Below, in pieces: positions 53,843 to 62,781 of a DNA stretch of 64,000 nucleotides. Position 1 is the first letter of the stretch. Every line of letters starts with the position of its first letter. The notes beneath the pieces are model-generated. The model was not told the origin of the DNA, searched no databases, and saw only the letters and a program-made list of their open reading frames with translations. The DNA comes from Sphingomonas sp. BK580 (GTDB taxonomy: Bacteria > Pseudomonadota > Alphaproteobacteria > Sphingomonadales > Sphingomonadaceae), in NCBI RefSeq assembly GCF_014194975.1, contig NZ_JACIAY010000006.1, forward strand, positions 62,001 through 126,000, in the 5' to 3' direction. Both the position numbers and the translations under genes were made by a program.

Positions 53843-54753
53843 GACAGCTCCACCGCGTAGATCTCGTCGGGGCGCCAGCCGAGCCCGAGCGCGATCCGCG
53901 CCGCCACCAGCAGCACCATGATCGCCAGCGCGAGCCGGAGATACTCCGGCCTGGCGCGTGCGGCGAACCGCGCGCCGACCTGCGCGCCGACGACCGAGCC
54001 GACCAGCAGCAGCGCCGCGAGCACGATATCGACCGCGCGCGTGGTGGTGGCGTGGACCATCGTCGCCGCGGCGGTGACGAACAGGATCTGGAACAGGCTG
54101 GTGCCGACCACCACCGATGTCGCCATGCCGAGCAGGTAGATCATGGCGGGGACCAGCACGAACCCGCCGCCGACGCCGAGCAGGATCGTCAGGATGCCGG
54201 TGAAGAAGCCGAGCAGCAGCGGCGCCAGCGGGGAGATGTACAGCCCCGAGGCGTAGAAGCGCATGCGAAACGGCAGCGACGCGACCAGAGGGTGGTGGCG
54301 GCGGCGACGCGGCGGCGCGGCGCGACGACCGCGCGCCACCAGGATCGCGCTCACCGCCTCGCGCAGCATCAGCAGCCCGATCGACCCGAGCAGCAGGACA
54401 TAGGTGATGGCGATCGTGGTATCGATCTGTCCCCAGCGCTGCAGCAGCCGGAACAGCCAGGCGCCGAACAGCGAACCGAGTACGCCGCCGATCACCAGCA
54501 CCGTGCCCATGCGCGTGTCGACGCCGTTGCGGCGGACGTGCGCGAACACCCCCGAGACGCTCGCGCCCGTCACCTGAGTCGCGGCCGAGGCGGCGGCGAC
54601 CGTGGGCGGGATGCCGTAGACGATCAGCAGCGGGGTCGTGAGGAAGCCGCCGCCGACCCCGAACATGCCCGAGAGGAGCCCGACGCCCGCGCCGAGCGCG
54701 ATCATCACGAGCGCGTTCACCGACAGGTTCGCGATCGGCAGGTAGATGTCCAT
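53839..54753 (-). CDS. sulfite exporter TauE/SafE family protein
   Basis: A 304-residue inner membrane protein with about eight membrane segments. Two repeated halves carry the family motif: GLLSGMFGVGGGFLTTPLL near 27-45 and GILTILLGVGGGFVLVPAM in the second half. TauE/SafE members export sulfite, sulfonates or related anions. The ATG at 54753 gives MDIYLPIANLSVN; further upstream frame is non-coding. Followed by the TIGR02186 gene with a GTGA overlap. Confidence 0.92.
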   Translation of the reverse strand: MDIYLPIANLSVNALVMIALGAGVGLLSGMFGVGGGFLTTPLLIVYGIPPTVAAASAATQVTGASVSGVFAHVRRNGVDTRMGTVLVIGGVLGSLFGAWLFRLLQRWGQIDTTIAITYVLLLGSIGLLMLREAVSAILVARGRRAAPPRRRRHHPLVASLPFRMRFYASGLYISPLAPLLLGFFTGILTILLGVGGGFVLVPAMIYLLGMATSVVVGTSLFQILFVTAAATMVHATTTRAVDIVLAALLLVGSVVGAQVGARFAARARPEYLRLALAIMVLLVAARIALGLGWRPDEIYAVELS

Positions 54754-54805
54754 GGCGCTCCCAGCCGCTAGCCGGTTCGGCGCGCCGACGCCACCGCATC
54801 CGCCG

Positions 54806-55831
54806 CTAATGGTCGATCCCGAACGTGAGCGTCGCGCCCGAGCCCGGCCGCGCGTCCCCGGCGACACGCGCGCGCCACGCCAATGAGGCGCGCGCGCGGC
54901 CTAGCCGCAGCGTCGCGGTCGGGCCGAGGTCGAGCCGCTCGGCGCCGCGCTGCGCCCCACCCCAGGCGCCGAGACCGAGCCGCAGCATCGTGTCGCCATG
55001 CCGCGTCACCGGGCGTTCGAGCGTCACCGCGCCGTCGACGTAGCCGCCGCGTCGCTCGATCAGACCCGCCTGGACATAACCGTCGAGAAGCGCGTCGTGT
55101 CTCAGCGGACGATCGCTCACCCCACCTGTCGCACCCAATCCCCAGCCGCCGCCCAGTCCGACCAAGCCGACGCGCCGCTCGGCGAGCAATCGGAACGGCA
55201 GCGCGCGCGGGTGCCACTCGACCGCCGCGATCGCCTCGCGCTCGCGCGCCCGGAGCGCCGACACCAGCCGCAGCGAGACCGCGAGCCGTCCCCGGTCGTC
55301 GAGCGCCCGTGCGACGCGTACGCCCAGCTGCGCGCCGCCGAGCTGCGGTGCGGCGGTGCTCGTCGCCGTGCCGGCACGGAGCAACAGCCAGCCGGTCTGG
55401 GACCATCGCGGGATCGGTCCGGCTGCGGCCGGGAGAACGCCGACGCCGACTGGCGCCGGCGGCGCGATGAGCGTTCCGCTCCCCCGCTGAGCGGGCGGGC
55501 TGACCGGGCCCGGATCTCGCGGCGTCACGCCGTCCGCGACGACGATCAGCCTGGATGCGCCGGCCCGCCGACTCGATGCGATCGGGCGGGGCGCCGCGAT
55601 CGGACGGGAGGAACCCCGAGCAAGGAGTCGCTCCGCGCTGGGCGCCAGCCGTGCTGCGATGGCGGCGTGATGGGGCGCGGGGGACTGTATATCTCGACGA
55701 CCGGCGACCGCCGCCACGTTCATCGCCGGTCGCCGCGGCGGCGTCCGCTCCTGCCACAGCCACGTGGCGCGTTGGCCGACCCATAGCGCGAGCAGCAAGC
55801 CCCAGCAGCGCAACGCGCGGCCCCGTTTCAC
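54806..55831 (-). CDS. probable outer membrane beta-barrel, NfrA C-terminal domain-like
   Basis: A 341-residue protein. An N-terminal basic and hydrophobic segment (RALRCWGLLLALWVGQ) may be a signal or anchor. Residues 36 to about 140 are low-complexity and rich in Ala, Pro and Arg. The last 200 residues alternate strands (WLLLRAGTATSTAAPQLGG, LAVSLRLVSALRA and on) and end LTFGIDH, like a beta-barrel. The pattern resembles the C-terminal barrel of NfrA, the outer membrane part of the phage N4 receptor. It is encoded directly after an NfrB-like transferase with a GTGA overlap (GTG at 55831). The similarity is weak, so the name is tentative. Confidence 0.55.
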   Translation of the reverse strand: MKRGRALRCWGLLLALWVGQRATWLWQERTPPRRPAMNVAAVAGRRDIQSPAPHHAAIAARLAPSAERLLARGSSRPIAAPRPIASSRRAGASRLIVVADGVTPRDPGPVSPPAQRGSGTLIAPPAPVGVGVLPAAAGPIPRWSQTGWLLLRAGTATSTAAPQLGGAQLGVRVARALDDRGRLAVSLRLVSALRAREREAIAAVEWHPRALPFRLLAERRVGLVGLGGGWGLGATGGVSDRPLRHDALLDGYVQAGLIERRGGYVDGAVTLERPVTRHGDTMLRLGLGAWGGAQRGAERLDLGPTATLRLGRARASLAWRARVAGDARPGSGATLTFGIDH

Positions 55832-57153
55832 GGCAGGTCCGGGAAGCGGTGCACGGTCTTGTCCCACTGGAGCGGCGTGCCCCGCAGCGACGCGACGTGG
55901 AGCCGCAGTGCGCGCCATGCCGACAAGACCAGCACCGCGTTGGCGACCACGATCCGCGGCAGCGCCCGCAGCCCCTCGCGCCAGCCATAGGCCGCGGCGG
56001 TGAGCCGCACGCGCGCGATCAGCCGCCAGCCGAGCAGCACCGCGTTGATCGCGAGCAGCATGCGGAGGCCGAGGCGCGGCGCGGGCGGCGGGTCGCCGCG
56101 CCAGCGATGAACCACGGTACCCAGCGCGGCGAGCGCCCCCGCGGCATAGCCGGTGGCCACCGCGGCGGCGGCGAGCGGCGCGCGGCGGTCGCGCCAACGC
56201 ATCCAGCGCTCGGCGACGCGGCGACTCCCCCAGCCGGTGCGATCCCAGCCGGCCAAAGCGATGCCGCCGATCCAGCGCGCCTTCTGCCGCACCGCGGCCG
56301 CCAGCGTGTCGGGGAAGTAGGCGCGGGTCGCGATCAGCGCGCCGGTGTCGTCGCGCGGCCGAATGAAGCGCACTGCCAGGCCGAGCGCGGCGGCGCGAAG
56401 CCCCAGCTCATAGTCCTCGGTGAGGCTGTCGGCCGCGAACGGCAGGCCGGTGGCGGCGGCGAGCCGCTCCAGCGCGTCGTATCGGATCGCGCAGCCGACT
56501 CCGGCGAGCGGCAGCGCGGCCCCCAGCGCGGCGCGCGCCACCAGGTCGCGCGCGTGGGTCTCCGCGAATTCGTCGGCGTAGTGGCCGGTGAGCCAGCGCC
56601 GCGCGGGATCGATCAGCGGCAGCACCGGTAGCTGCACCAGCGCCGCGCCGCTTAGCGCCTGCTCGGCCGCGTGGAGCTCGAGCGGGTGGACCATGTCCTC
56701 GGCGTCGTGGAGCACCACCGCGTCGGGGCGCCACCCCGGCTCGAGGGCGAGGGTGTGCCACAGCGCGTTGAGGCAGTCCGCCTTCGTCGTGGGACCGTCA
56801 CGGCCTCCCACCACCAAGCGGACGCGGGGATCGGCGACCGAGCGCACCGCGACGGCGGTGGCGGGATCGTTCCGGTAGCAGCCGACGTAGAGGCGATAGG
56901 AGGGATGGTCGTAGCGCGCGAGCGCCGCGCGGAGCATCGCCCCGATCACCTGTGCCTCGCTCCAGGCGGGGATGAGCACCGCGAAGCGAAGCCGCCGCGT
57001 CTCCGGGCCCGTTCGGATCGTCGCGTCGGAACGCCGTGCCGCACCGGCGATCAGGTCGAGCACCAGGTCGTCCACGCCGAGGACGAGGAGCACGACGGCG
57101 GCGAACAGCGCGAACTCCACCGCGACGTGATCGAGCAGTCCGAGCGTTGTCAT
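55828..57153 (-). CDS. NfrB-like membrane glycosyltransferase (GT2)
   Basis: A 441-residue protein with an N-terminal membrane segment, a GT-A glycosyltransferase domain with FAVLIPAWSEAQVIG, the metal-binding DAED near 150-153, the TEDYEL acid near 245-250 and the processive QxxRW motif as QKARW near 290-294, then two or three C-terminal membrane segments and the final WDKTVHRFPD. This matches NfrB, the inner membrane synthase of the glycan receptor used by phage N4. E. coli NfrB is about 745 residues and ends in a c-di-GMP-binding domain; that domain is missing here. Confidence 0.75.
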   Translation of the reverse strand: MTTLGLLDHVAVEFALFAAVVLLVLGVDDLVLDLIAGAARRSDATIRTGPETRRLRFAVLIPAWSEAQVIGAMLRAALARYDHPSYRLYVGCYRNDPATAVAVRSVADPRVRLVVGGRDGPTTKADCLNALWHTLALEPGWRPDAVVLHDAEDMVHPLELHAAEQALSGAALVQLPVLPLIDPARRWLTGHYADEFAETHARDLVARAALGAALPLAGVGCAIRYDALERLAAATGLPFAADSLTEDYELGLRAAALGLAVRFIRPRDDTGALIATRAYFPDTLAAAVRQKARWIGGIALAGWDRTGWGSRRVAERWMRWRDRRAPLAAAAVATGYAAGALAALGTVVHRWRGDPPPAPRLGLRMLLAINAVLLGWRLIARVRLTAAAYGWREGLRALPRIVVANAVLVLSAWRALRLHVASLRGTPLQWDKTVHRFPDLP

Positions 57154-57475
57154 CGCCGCGGCGCCGCTGCCGAGGCTTGATCTATGGCAGATTTTGTCGC
57201 GGAACTGTGGCCGATCGGCAACGCTCGCGAGAAAGCGTTGACCGTCGCGAACAAAGCGGCGGGGCACGCGTTAGCCGCCGCGGTCCCTTTCCCCCTTTCG
57301 GGACCGGTGCCGACCCCAAGCCGGTACTGGCCGCGTCGCGGCGTTCGTGGCGACGCGGCCGAACCGCGGGGGAGGGCCGGCCAAGTCGCGTCGTCGCTGC
57401 ACACCGGCTCGTTATAGTGCGATCACGCACTCCGGCGTTCGCGCGGCCGGCGACACTCAGCCCGGAACGGTGAGT
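57154..57475. other. 322-base intergenic region upstream of the NfrB-like gene
   Basis: No gene is supported. It holds a perfect 11-base-pair hairpin at 57329-57360 (GGCCGCGTCGC/GCGACGCGGCC, 10-base loop), a 7-base-pair hairpin at 57281-57306 (CGGTCCC/GGGACCG) and a short stem AGTGCG/CGCACT at 57416-57431. Any of these could end the bamE transcript, which runs leftward into this gap. The promoter of the NfrB-like gene should lie in the left part, but I see no convincing -35/-10 pair. Confidence 0.5.
57329..57360 (-). terminator. possible terminator downstream of bamE
   Basis: A perfect 11-base-pair stem with a 10-base loop, about 115 bases after the bamE stop on the minus strand. No T-run follows, as with most hairpins in this GC-rich genome. 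Confidence 0.45.
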
Positions 57476-57949
57476 TCAGGGGCCCGTACCGCCGCCGCCC
57501 GGGCCACCGCCGCCGCCCGCGCCGGCGGCGCCGACCGTGCCGATATTGCCGAACAGATCCTGGAAGAAGCCCCGCTTGCGCCCCAGCGTCGGCGTGGTCT
57601 TGCCGTCGGGCTTGAGCGCGACGACCTGGTCGATCCCCGACTTGCGCACCGCCGTCACGTTGCCGGCCTGGTCGAAGCTGATCTGCATCGTCAGCTGGTC
57701 GCGCGGCTTGGGCGGCGTGAAGGCGAGATTGCGGCTGTCGCGCGACACATAATACCAGTCGCCCTTGTTGAACTGGCTGGCGAAGCTGGGTGTGCCGAGC
57801 GTGGCGAGCACCGACTGGCGGTTGTCGACCCCAGGCTGGATCGAGTTCACCAGGTCGGCGTCGACGATATAACCCTGGTGCGAGCGCAGCGGCGTGCACC
57901 CGGCGGCGAGGACGCCGGCAGCCAGGGCGAGGGGGAGAAGGGGGCGCAT
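57476..57949 (-). CDS. bamE: outer membrane protein assembly factor BamE
   Basis: BamE is a lipoprotein of the BAM complex that inserts beta-barrel proteins into the outer membrane. The 157-residue precursor has a lipobox ending LAAGC (Cys18), then the SmpA/OmlA domain with QGYIVDADLVNSIQPGVDNRQSV, the TLGTPSF loop and the WYYVSR and LTMQISFDQAGNV strands. A glycine-rich tail ends the protein. GGAG lies just before the ATG at 57949. It is divergent from the cytochrome chaperone gene, with 132 bases between starts. Confidence 0.93.
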   Translation of the reverse strand: MRPLLPLALAAGVLAAGCTPLRSHQGYIVDADLVNSIQPGVDNRQSVLATLGTPSFASQFNKGDWYYVSRDSRNLAFTPPKPRDQLTMQISFDQAGNVTAVRKSGIDQVVALKPDGKTTPTLGRKRGFFQDLFGNIGTVGAAGAGGGGGPGGGGTGP

Positions 57950-58081
57950 CGATACTCCGCGGAAACCCAGCCGTTCGCCCGCGCGGCACGCGCGCGTGGA
58001 CATTGCGGCCTCGCGCCTCAATATGCCGCCGTGCGGGGCGAGACAAGCGCCGCGCCCGATGGTCGAGAGGAAGAGCGTCAG

Positions 58082-58603
58082 GTGGGTTGGTTGAGTGGGT
58101 GGCTGCGGCGGCGCGGGCCGCGCGACGAGGCGTTGCCGCTGTACGACGCGGTGGTCGCGCGCGCGCGCCGACCGCATTGGTATCTCGACGGCGCGGTGCC
58201 GGACACGCTGGACGGTCGCTTCGACATGGTCGCCGCGGTGCTCGCGATGGTGCTGCTCCGGCTCGAACAGGCGCCCGACGGTACCGACGCCTCGGTGCGG
58301 CTCACCGAGCGGTTCGTCGACGACATGGACGCTCAGGTGCGCCAGATCGGCTTCGGCGACATGGTCGTGGGCAAGCATGTCGGCAAGATGATGGGGATGT
58401 TGGGTGGCCGGCTCGGCGCCTATCGCGACGGCATGGCCGCGCCGGACGACGGCGTGCTCGAGGCGGCGCTGGTGCGCAATCTCTACCGCGGCGTCGCACC
58501 CGGCGCCGACGCGCTGGCGCATGTGCGCGGCGAACTCAAGGCGCTGCGTCGCGGGCTCGACTCGTCGAGCGTGGCCGAGCTGATGGAAGGACGGTTGGCG
58601 TGA
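58082..58603 (+). CDS. ubiquinol-cytochrome c chaperone family protein (CBP3-like)
   Basis: A 173-residue protein with the alphaproteobacterial CBP3/UQCC1-like pattern: RPHWYLDGAVPDTLDGRFDM, LLRLEQ, VDDMDAQVRQIGFGDMVVGKHVGKMMGMLGGRLGAY (conserved GDxxVGKxVG core). Homologues assist assembly of the cytochrome bc1 complex; in yeast Cbp3 binds newly made cytochrome b. The GTG at 58082 is preceded by a GAGGAAGAG purine run; a TTG three codons later is an alternative. Overlaps the YceD gene by four bases (GTGA). Confidence 0.88.
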   Translation: MGWLSGWLRRRGPRDEALPLYDAVVARARRPHWYLDGAVPDTLDGRFDMVAAVLAMVLLRLEQAPDGTDASVRLTERFVDDMDAQVRQIGFGDMVVGKHVGKMMGMLGGRLGAYRDGMAAPDDGVLEAALVRNLYRGVAPGADALAHVRGELKALRRGLDSSSVAELMEGRLA

Positions 58604-59127
58604 CGGTCGAATTCTCTCGCATCGAGCGGCTCGACACGATCGGCGGCGAGGATCGCCGCGTGACGGTGACGGCCGATCCCGACGAGCGCGCCGCGCTCGC
58701 CCGCCGCTTCGACCTGGTCGCGGTCGAGCGGCTCGAGGGCGAGTTCGCGGTGCGGCGCGATCCCGTGGGCGTGCTGGTGCGCGGCACCGTCCGCGCCGCG
58801 GTGGTGCAGGCCTGCTCGGTGACCAGCGACCCGTTGCCAGCGACGATCGACGAGCCCGTCGCCTTGCGCTTCGTCGCGCCCGGCGCGGGCGAGGAGGACG
58901 AGATCGAGCTCGGCAGCGACTCGATCGATACGGTCGAGCTCGACGGAGGCGGCGTCGATCTGGGCGAGACCGCGGCGGAGACGATGGCGCTCGCGCTCGA
59001 TCCGTTCCCGCGCAGCCCGCGAGCCGAGACCGTGCTGCGCGAGGCAGGCGTGCTCAGCGAGGAGGAAGCGGGGCCGTTCGGCGCGCTCGCCGGGCTCAGG
59101 GCCAAGCTCGCCGCGCCGAAGGACTGA
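58600..59127 (+). CDS. YceD family protein (DUF177)
   Basis: A 175-residue cytosolic protein with the YceD/DUF177 features: acidic, with VRGTVRAAVVQACSVTSDPLPATIDEPV (cysteine in the conserved QACS/T) and DLGETAAETMALALDPFPRSP. YceD is implicated in 23S rRNA accumulation, and is usually encoded directly before rpmF (ribosomal protein L32). Here rpmF is not downstream; the next gene converges. The GTG at 58600 overlaps the chaperone stop (GTGA). Confidence 0.9.
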   Translation: MTVEFSRIERLDTIGGEDRRVTVTADPDERAALARRFDLVAVERLEGEFAVRRDPVGVLVRGTVRAAVVQACSVTSDPLPATIDEPVALRFVAPGAGEEDEIELGSDSIDTVELDGGGVDLGETAAETMALALDPFPRSPRAETVLREAGVLSEEEAGPFGALAGLRAKLAAPKD

Positions 59128-59139
59128 CGCCAGGGCCGA

Positions 59140-60606
59140 TCAGAACAGGCCCGGCTGATCGCGCTGCGCGGCGTTCGGGTGTGCGACGGTGAGCGGCCGA
59201 TTGGCCGGCGCGAACAGCTGAGTCGAGCGTCCCACGCTCGCGCTGGTGCCGATCGGCGTGCAGCTGCGCCCGGCGATATAGTCGAGCGCGGTGCGCAGCG
59301 AGGTCTCCGCCGGGTCGCCGAGCGCGTGCGAGACGTCGTCGTCGGCCTGGCAGCTCGCCTCGACCTTGGTGGCGAGGCCGTAGAAATAGTCGCCCTGCCG
59401 CGCCGCATTCTGCAGCGCGAGCGAGACCGCGAGCAGCCGGTCGTCGCTGCACGACGGATTGTCGAACGGTAGCTGACCGACCGGCTTGCCATAGGTGTTG
59501 CTGCCGATCAGCGCGACGTCGCCGTGCAGGTAGGGGATCAGCGCGTTGATGACATATTCGCTCGCCGAGGCGGTGGCGCCGGTGCCGATGAAGGCGACGC
59601 GGGTGGGCGCGATCGCCTGCGCCTCCTGCTGGAAGTAGCGGATCCGGTCCCGGCTCGATTTGGACGCACGATAGCTGGTGTACGCCTGCACGTCCGAGGT
59701 GGAGCGCGCACCGCCCAGCAGGTCGGTGAAGGTCTCCGCGGTGGAGAGGAGACCGCCGCCGTTGTAGCGCAGGTCGATCACCAGATCGGTCACGCCCCGC
59801 GCGCGGAAGGTGGCGAAGGCGCTGCGCAGCTGGTCGTCGGCGCTGGCGATGAAGGTGCGCAGGTTGATATAGCCGACCTTGCGACCGCCCGAGTCGAGCA
59901 CCTTGGCGCCGTAGCGCGATGACACCGGCGCCAGCGAGTAATTGGCGGTGGTGAGCGTCACCACGCGCGTCCCGGCGGCATCGCTGACGCGCACCACGCG
60001 CGTGCTGCCCGGGGTCGTATCGTCGAACGCGGCGTTGAGCGCGTCATAGTCGTTCTTGGCGATCATGTCGCTGATGTCGCGGAGGTTGGTCGTGGACGTC
60101 CCGACCGCCAGGATCTCGGTGCCGCGATCGATCCCGGCGGTGAGGGCGGGCGTATCCTCGAACGCCTCGCGCACGAACAGCCGGTTGCTCGCGGTGAGCG
60201 CGAGCCGCACCCCGAGGCCGGCGGTCTTGCCCGACGCGAAATAGGCCGCGTCCGCCGCCGCCGACGTGACATAGGTGAAATACCGATCACGGTTCTGCGC
60301 GCGCGCGGGGGCGGTGAGCGCGTCGACGTAACCGTCCAGCGTCGTGTAGCTCGCCGGGTCGACGTTGCTGGCGAGCAACTCGGGATAGCGGTACCATTCG
60401 TTGAGGATCGAGAAGGCCCAGTCCTGTCGCGCGCGCAGCGTGCAACCGCCGGTGCTACCGGTCGCGCCGGTGCCGGTGCCGGTGCCGCCGCCGACCGCGG
60501 CCGATCCTCCGCCCGTGCCTACCGCGCTGCCACGATCATCGCCGCCGCCGCACCCCGCCAGCAACCCTGCCAGCGCGAGTGCGCCCACCCACCGCGGTGT
60601 ACGCAT
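59140..60606 (-). CDS. S41 family serine protease, lipoprotein
   Basis: A 488-residue lipoprotein (lipobox LAGC, Cys19) with a glycine- and threonine-rich linker to about residue 55. A helical N domain follows, then a PDZ-like domain and the S41 core with DLRYNGGG, the catalytic Ser in GATASASEYV and Lys in NTYGKPVG, as in tail-specific C-terminal processing proteases. It probably trims or degrades periplasmic proteins at the outer membrane. AGGAG lies six bases before the ATG at 60606, preferred over the GTG one codon upstream. It converges with the YceD gene with a 12-base gap. Confidence 0.9.
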   Translation of the reverse strand: MRTPRWVGALALAGLLAGCGGGDDRGSAVGTGGGSAAVGGGTGTGTGATGSTGGCTLRARQDWAFSILNEWYRYPELLASNVDPASYTTLDGYVDALTAPARAQNRDRYFTYVTSAAADAAYFASGKTAGLGVRLALTASNRLFVREAFEDTPALTAGIDRGTEILAVGTSTTNLRDISDMIAKNDYDALNAAFDDTTPGSTRVVRVSDAAGTRVVTLTTANYSLAPVSSRYGAKVLDSGGRKVGYINLRTFIASADDQLRSAFATFRARGVTDLVIDLRYNGGGLLSTAETFTDLLGGARSTSDVQAYTSYRASKSSRDRIRYFQQEAQAIAPTRVAFIGTGATASASEYVINALIPYLHGDVALIGSNTYGKPVGQLPFDNPSCSDDRLLAVSLALQNAARQGDYFYGLATKVEASCQADDDVSHALGDPAETSLRTALDYIAGRSCTPIGTSASVGRSTQLFAPANRPLTVAHPNAAQRDQPGLF

Positions 60607-60735
60607 CACCTACTCCTATGAACCGACGCCTTTGGTATAGTGGGGCTCGCCTCTTGTATATGGCGGCGCGGCGCGGCGCGGACGGAGATCGCCCCGGGAT
60701 GGCGACATCGTGCCGCGATCTGCTAGCGTGCCGCC

Positions 60736-61092
60736 ATGACCGCGCGCCCGCTCCTCCCGCTCGCCCTTCCCGTCCTGCTCGCGCTCGCCGGCTGCGGCGG
60801 CGGCGAGACCGCCGACCAGGCCGCCGCCGCGGCGCCGCGCGGCGACTATGTCGCCAAGATGCAGGCGCTCAACGAGAAGGAGCGCAACGTCGCGCTGTTC
60901 CGCGCGATCCGCGACGCCGGCCGCTCGTGCCAGCAGGTCGACCGCTCGGTGCCGACCGACCCAGTGGCGGGCAAGGCGGCCTGGGTCGCCACCTGCGACG
61001 ACCAGTCCGCTTGGCTGATCACGCTGGACGACTCGGGCACGGCCACCGTCACCGACGCGCGCGCGATCGCGGGGCGCAGCGCGACCGGCTGA
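60736..61092 (+). CDS. small lipoprotein of unknown function
   Basis: A 118-residue precursor with a lipobox ending LALAGC (Cys20). The mature part has two cysteines (SCQQVD and TCDDQS) that could form a disulfide, and the segment AWVATCDDQSAWLITLDDSGTA. It resembles small sphingomonad lipoproteins but I cannot name the family. It is divergent from the S41 protease and ends 17 bases before the convergent M23 gene. Confidence 0.65.
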   Translation: MTARPLLPLALPVLLALAGCGGGETADQAAAAAPRGDYVAKMQALNEKERNVALFRAIRDAGRSCQQVDRSVPTDPVAGKAAWVATCDDQSAWLITLDDSGTATVTDARAIAGRSATG

Positions 61093-61109
61093 GCCGTCCG
61101 CCGGCGCGC

Positions 61110-62579
61110 TTATCCGATCAGCCGCGCGATCTTGGCGCGCATCGCCCGGATCGTCTCCGCGGGCAGCGTCTGCACGCTCGACAGCGACAGGGTGCGCGGG
61201 TTGACCGGCTGGCCGTTCTTCCACACCTCCCAGTGCAGGTGCGGCCCGGTCGAGATGCCGGTCGAGCCGACGTAGCCGATCACCTGGCCGCGCCGCACGC
61301 GCGCGCCCTGGCCGACGCCGAAGCGGCTCATGTGGCCGTAGCCGGTGACGAGCCCGCCGCCGTGCGCCAGCTTAATGAAATTGCCGTAGCCGCCAGCGCG
61401 CCCGGCGAACTGCACCACCCCGTCCATCGCGGCGTAGATCGGGCTGCCGTAGGGCGCGCCGATGTCGGTGCCCTTGTGCATCCGCATGAAGCCGAGCAGC
61501 GGGTGCATCCGCATCCCGAAGGTGGAGGTGATCCGACCCGCCACCGGCATCCCCATCGCGCCGCGGCGCTCGATCGTGCCGGAGGGGTCGAGCATCTGCC
61601 CGCCCTCGCCATCCTTGTCGCCCCAGCGCACCAGCCGCAGCTGACGGCGGCCGTGCGCCAGCCCGGCATATTGCAGCTGACCGACCTCGACCTCACCGGT
61701 CGCGGCGCGCGCCTGATCGGCGACGATGTCGAAGCGATCGTCGCTGGCGAGCTGGCCGATCGGCAGCTGCGCCGCGATCGCCTTGATGAACGTCTCCACC
61801 ACGCGCGCCGGCACGCCCGCGGCGCGCGCCGAGCGGTAGAGCCCGGCGCCGACCGTGCCGGTGACGTGGAGCGGGGTACGGTCGATCGCGATCGACTGAC
61901 GATCGAGCACCAGGCCGTCGCCGGCGCGTTGTACCACCAGGTTCAGGTCGAACGCGGCGCGAAAGGCGAGGCGCTCGAGCGGGCGCGGCTGGAACCTGGT
62001 CGGGCGGCGGCCGAGCGTCAGCGCCAGCACGGTGCCCGGCTTGAGCGAGTCGAGCGCCACCGCATCGCCCACCAGACCGGCGATCCGCCCCGCCTCGCCG
62101 CCGCCGACGCCGGCGCGCTGCAGCGCGGTGCGCAGCGTGTCGCCGTCGGCCAGCGCGGCGCTGAGCTCGATCTGCGGGCGCTCGGGCGTCTCGGCGAGCG
62201 GGCGCACCAGCGCGGTCGCCGCCATGCGCCGACCGGTGGTGGCGCCGAGCGCGAGCGGCGCGATCCCCTGGGTGCGCGCCTCCTCGAGGCTGGCGCGATC
62301 GCCCCGCGCGGCGACGTCGCCGGTGATCGCGGGCAGGCCGGGGTTGAGCTGCCACGCCCCCCAGCACAGCGCCGCGCAGGTCGCGAGACCGCGCCACCAG
62401 GTGCGGCTGCCGATGTCGTGGCCGAGATCGGGAACCCAGTCGGTGCGCGCCAGCGCCACACGGGCGCGGTCGACCGCGCCGCGCTCGGCGAGCGGCACCA
62501 GCTGGCGCCCGAACGCGCGACCGCCGCTGCGTCCGCCGGCGCCCGCGAGCTCCATCCCCTGATCGTCGCGCAAGAACAC
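61110..62579 (-). CDS. M23 family metallopeptidase
   Basis: A 489-residue envelope protein with one N-terminal membrane anchor (about residues 62-77), a long middle region with OapA/LysM-like beta pattern (LADGDTLRTALQRAGV), and the C-terminal lysostaphin-type M23 domain. The zinc motif is seen in MHKGTDIG and HLHWEVW, with a further His in TGYGHMS, so the enzyme should be active rather than a degenerate activator. It probably cuts peptidoglycan cross-links. The start is a GTG at 62579; an ATG eight codons later is the alternative. Confidence 0.88.
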   Translation of the reverse strand: MFLRDDQGMELAGAGGRSGGRAFGRQLVPLAERGAVDRARVALARTDWVPDLGHDIGSRTWWRGLATCAALCWGAWQLNPGLPAITGDVAARGDRASLEEARTQGIAPLALGATTGRRMAATALVRPLAETPERPQIELSAALADGDTLRTALQRAGVGGGEAGRIAGLVGDAVALDSLKPGTVLALTLGRRPTRFQPRPLERLAFRAAFDLNLVVQRAGDGLVLDRQSIAIDRTPLHVTGTVGAGLYRSARAAGVPARVVETFIKAIAAQLPIGQLASDDRFDIVADQARAATGEVEVGQLQYAGLAHGRRQLRLVRWGDKDGEGGQMLDPSGTIERRGAMGMPVAGRITSTFGMRMHPLLGFMRMHKGTDIGAPYGSPIYAAMDGVVQFAGRAGGYGNFIKLAHGGGLVTGYGHMSRFGVGQGARVRRGQVIGYVGSTGISTGPHLHWEVWKNGQPVNPRTLSLSSVQTLPAETIRAMRAKIARLIG

Positions 62580-62781
62580 GTCGGCCGCCGCCTTCCGTCA
62601 CGCGCCGGACCTACCCCCCGGCGCTTGGGTCACAGCGTTGTGGAGAAGAGGTGCTAAAGTCAAATTAACCGCGCTCCGCCGCCGCGATCGCTGCGGCGGA
62701 CCGGTCGTGTCCGGCGGCGGGCCGCGGCGCAGACTGAGCGCGATTGCATCCGGTGGACACAGACCCGATGTAGTCTGGGTC

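Noticed and set aside
51758..53860. 700-codon open frame on the plus strand
   Set aside because: It is antisense to the HerA-like ATPase and TIGR02186 genes; both real genes have clear motifs and coupled starts.
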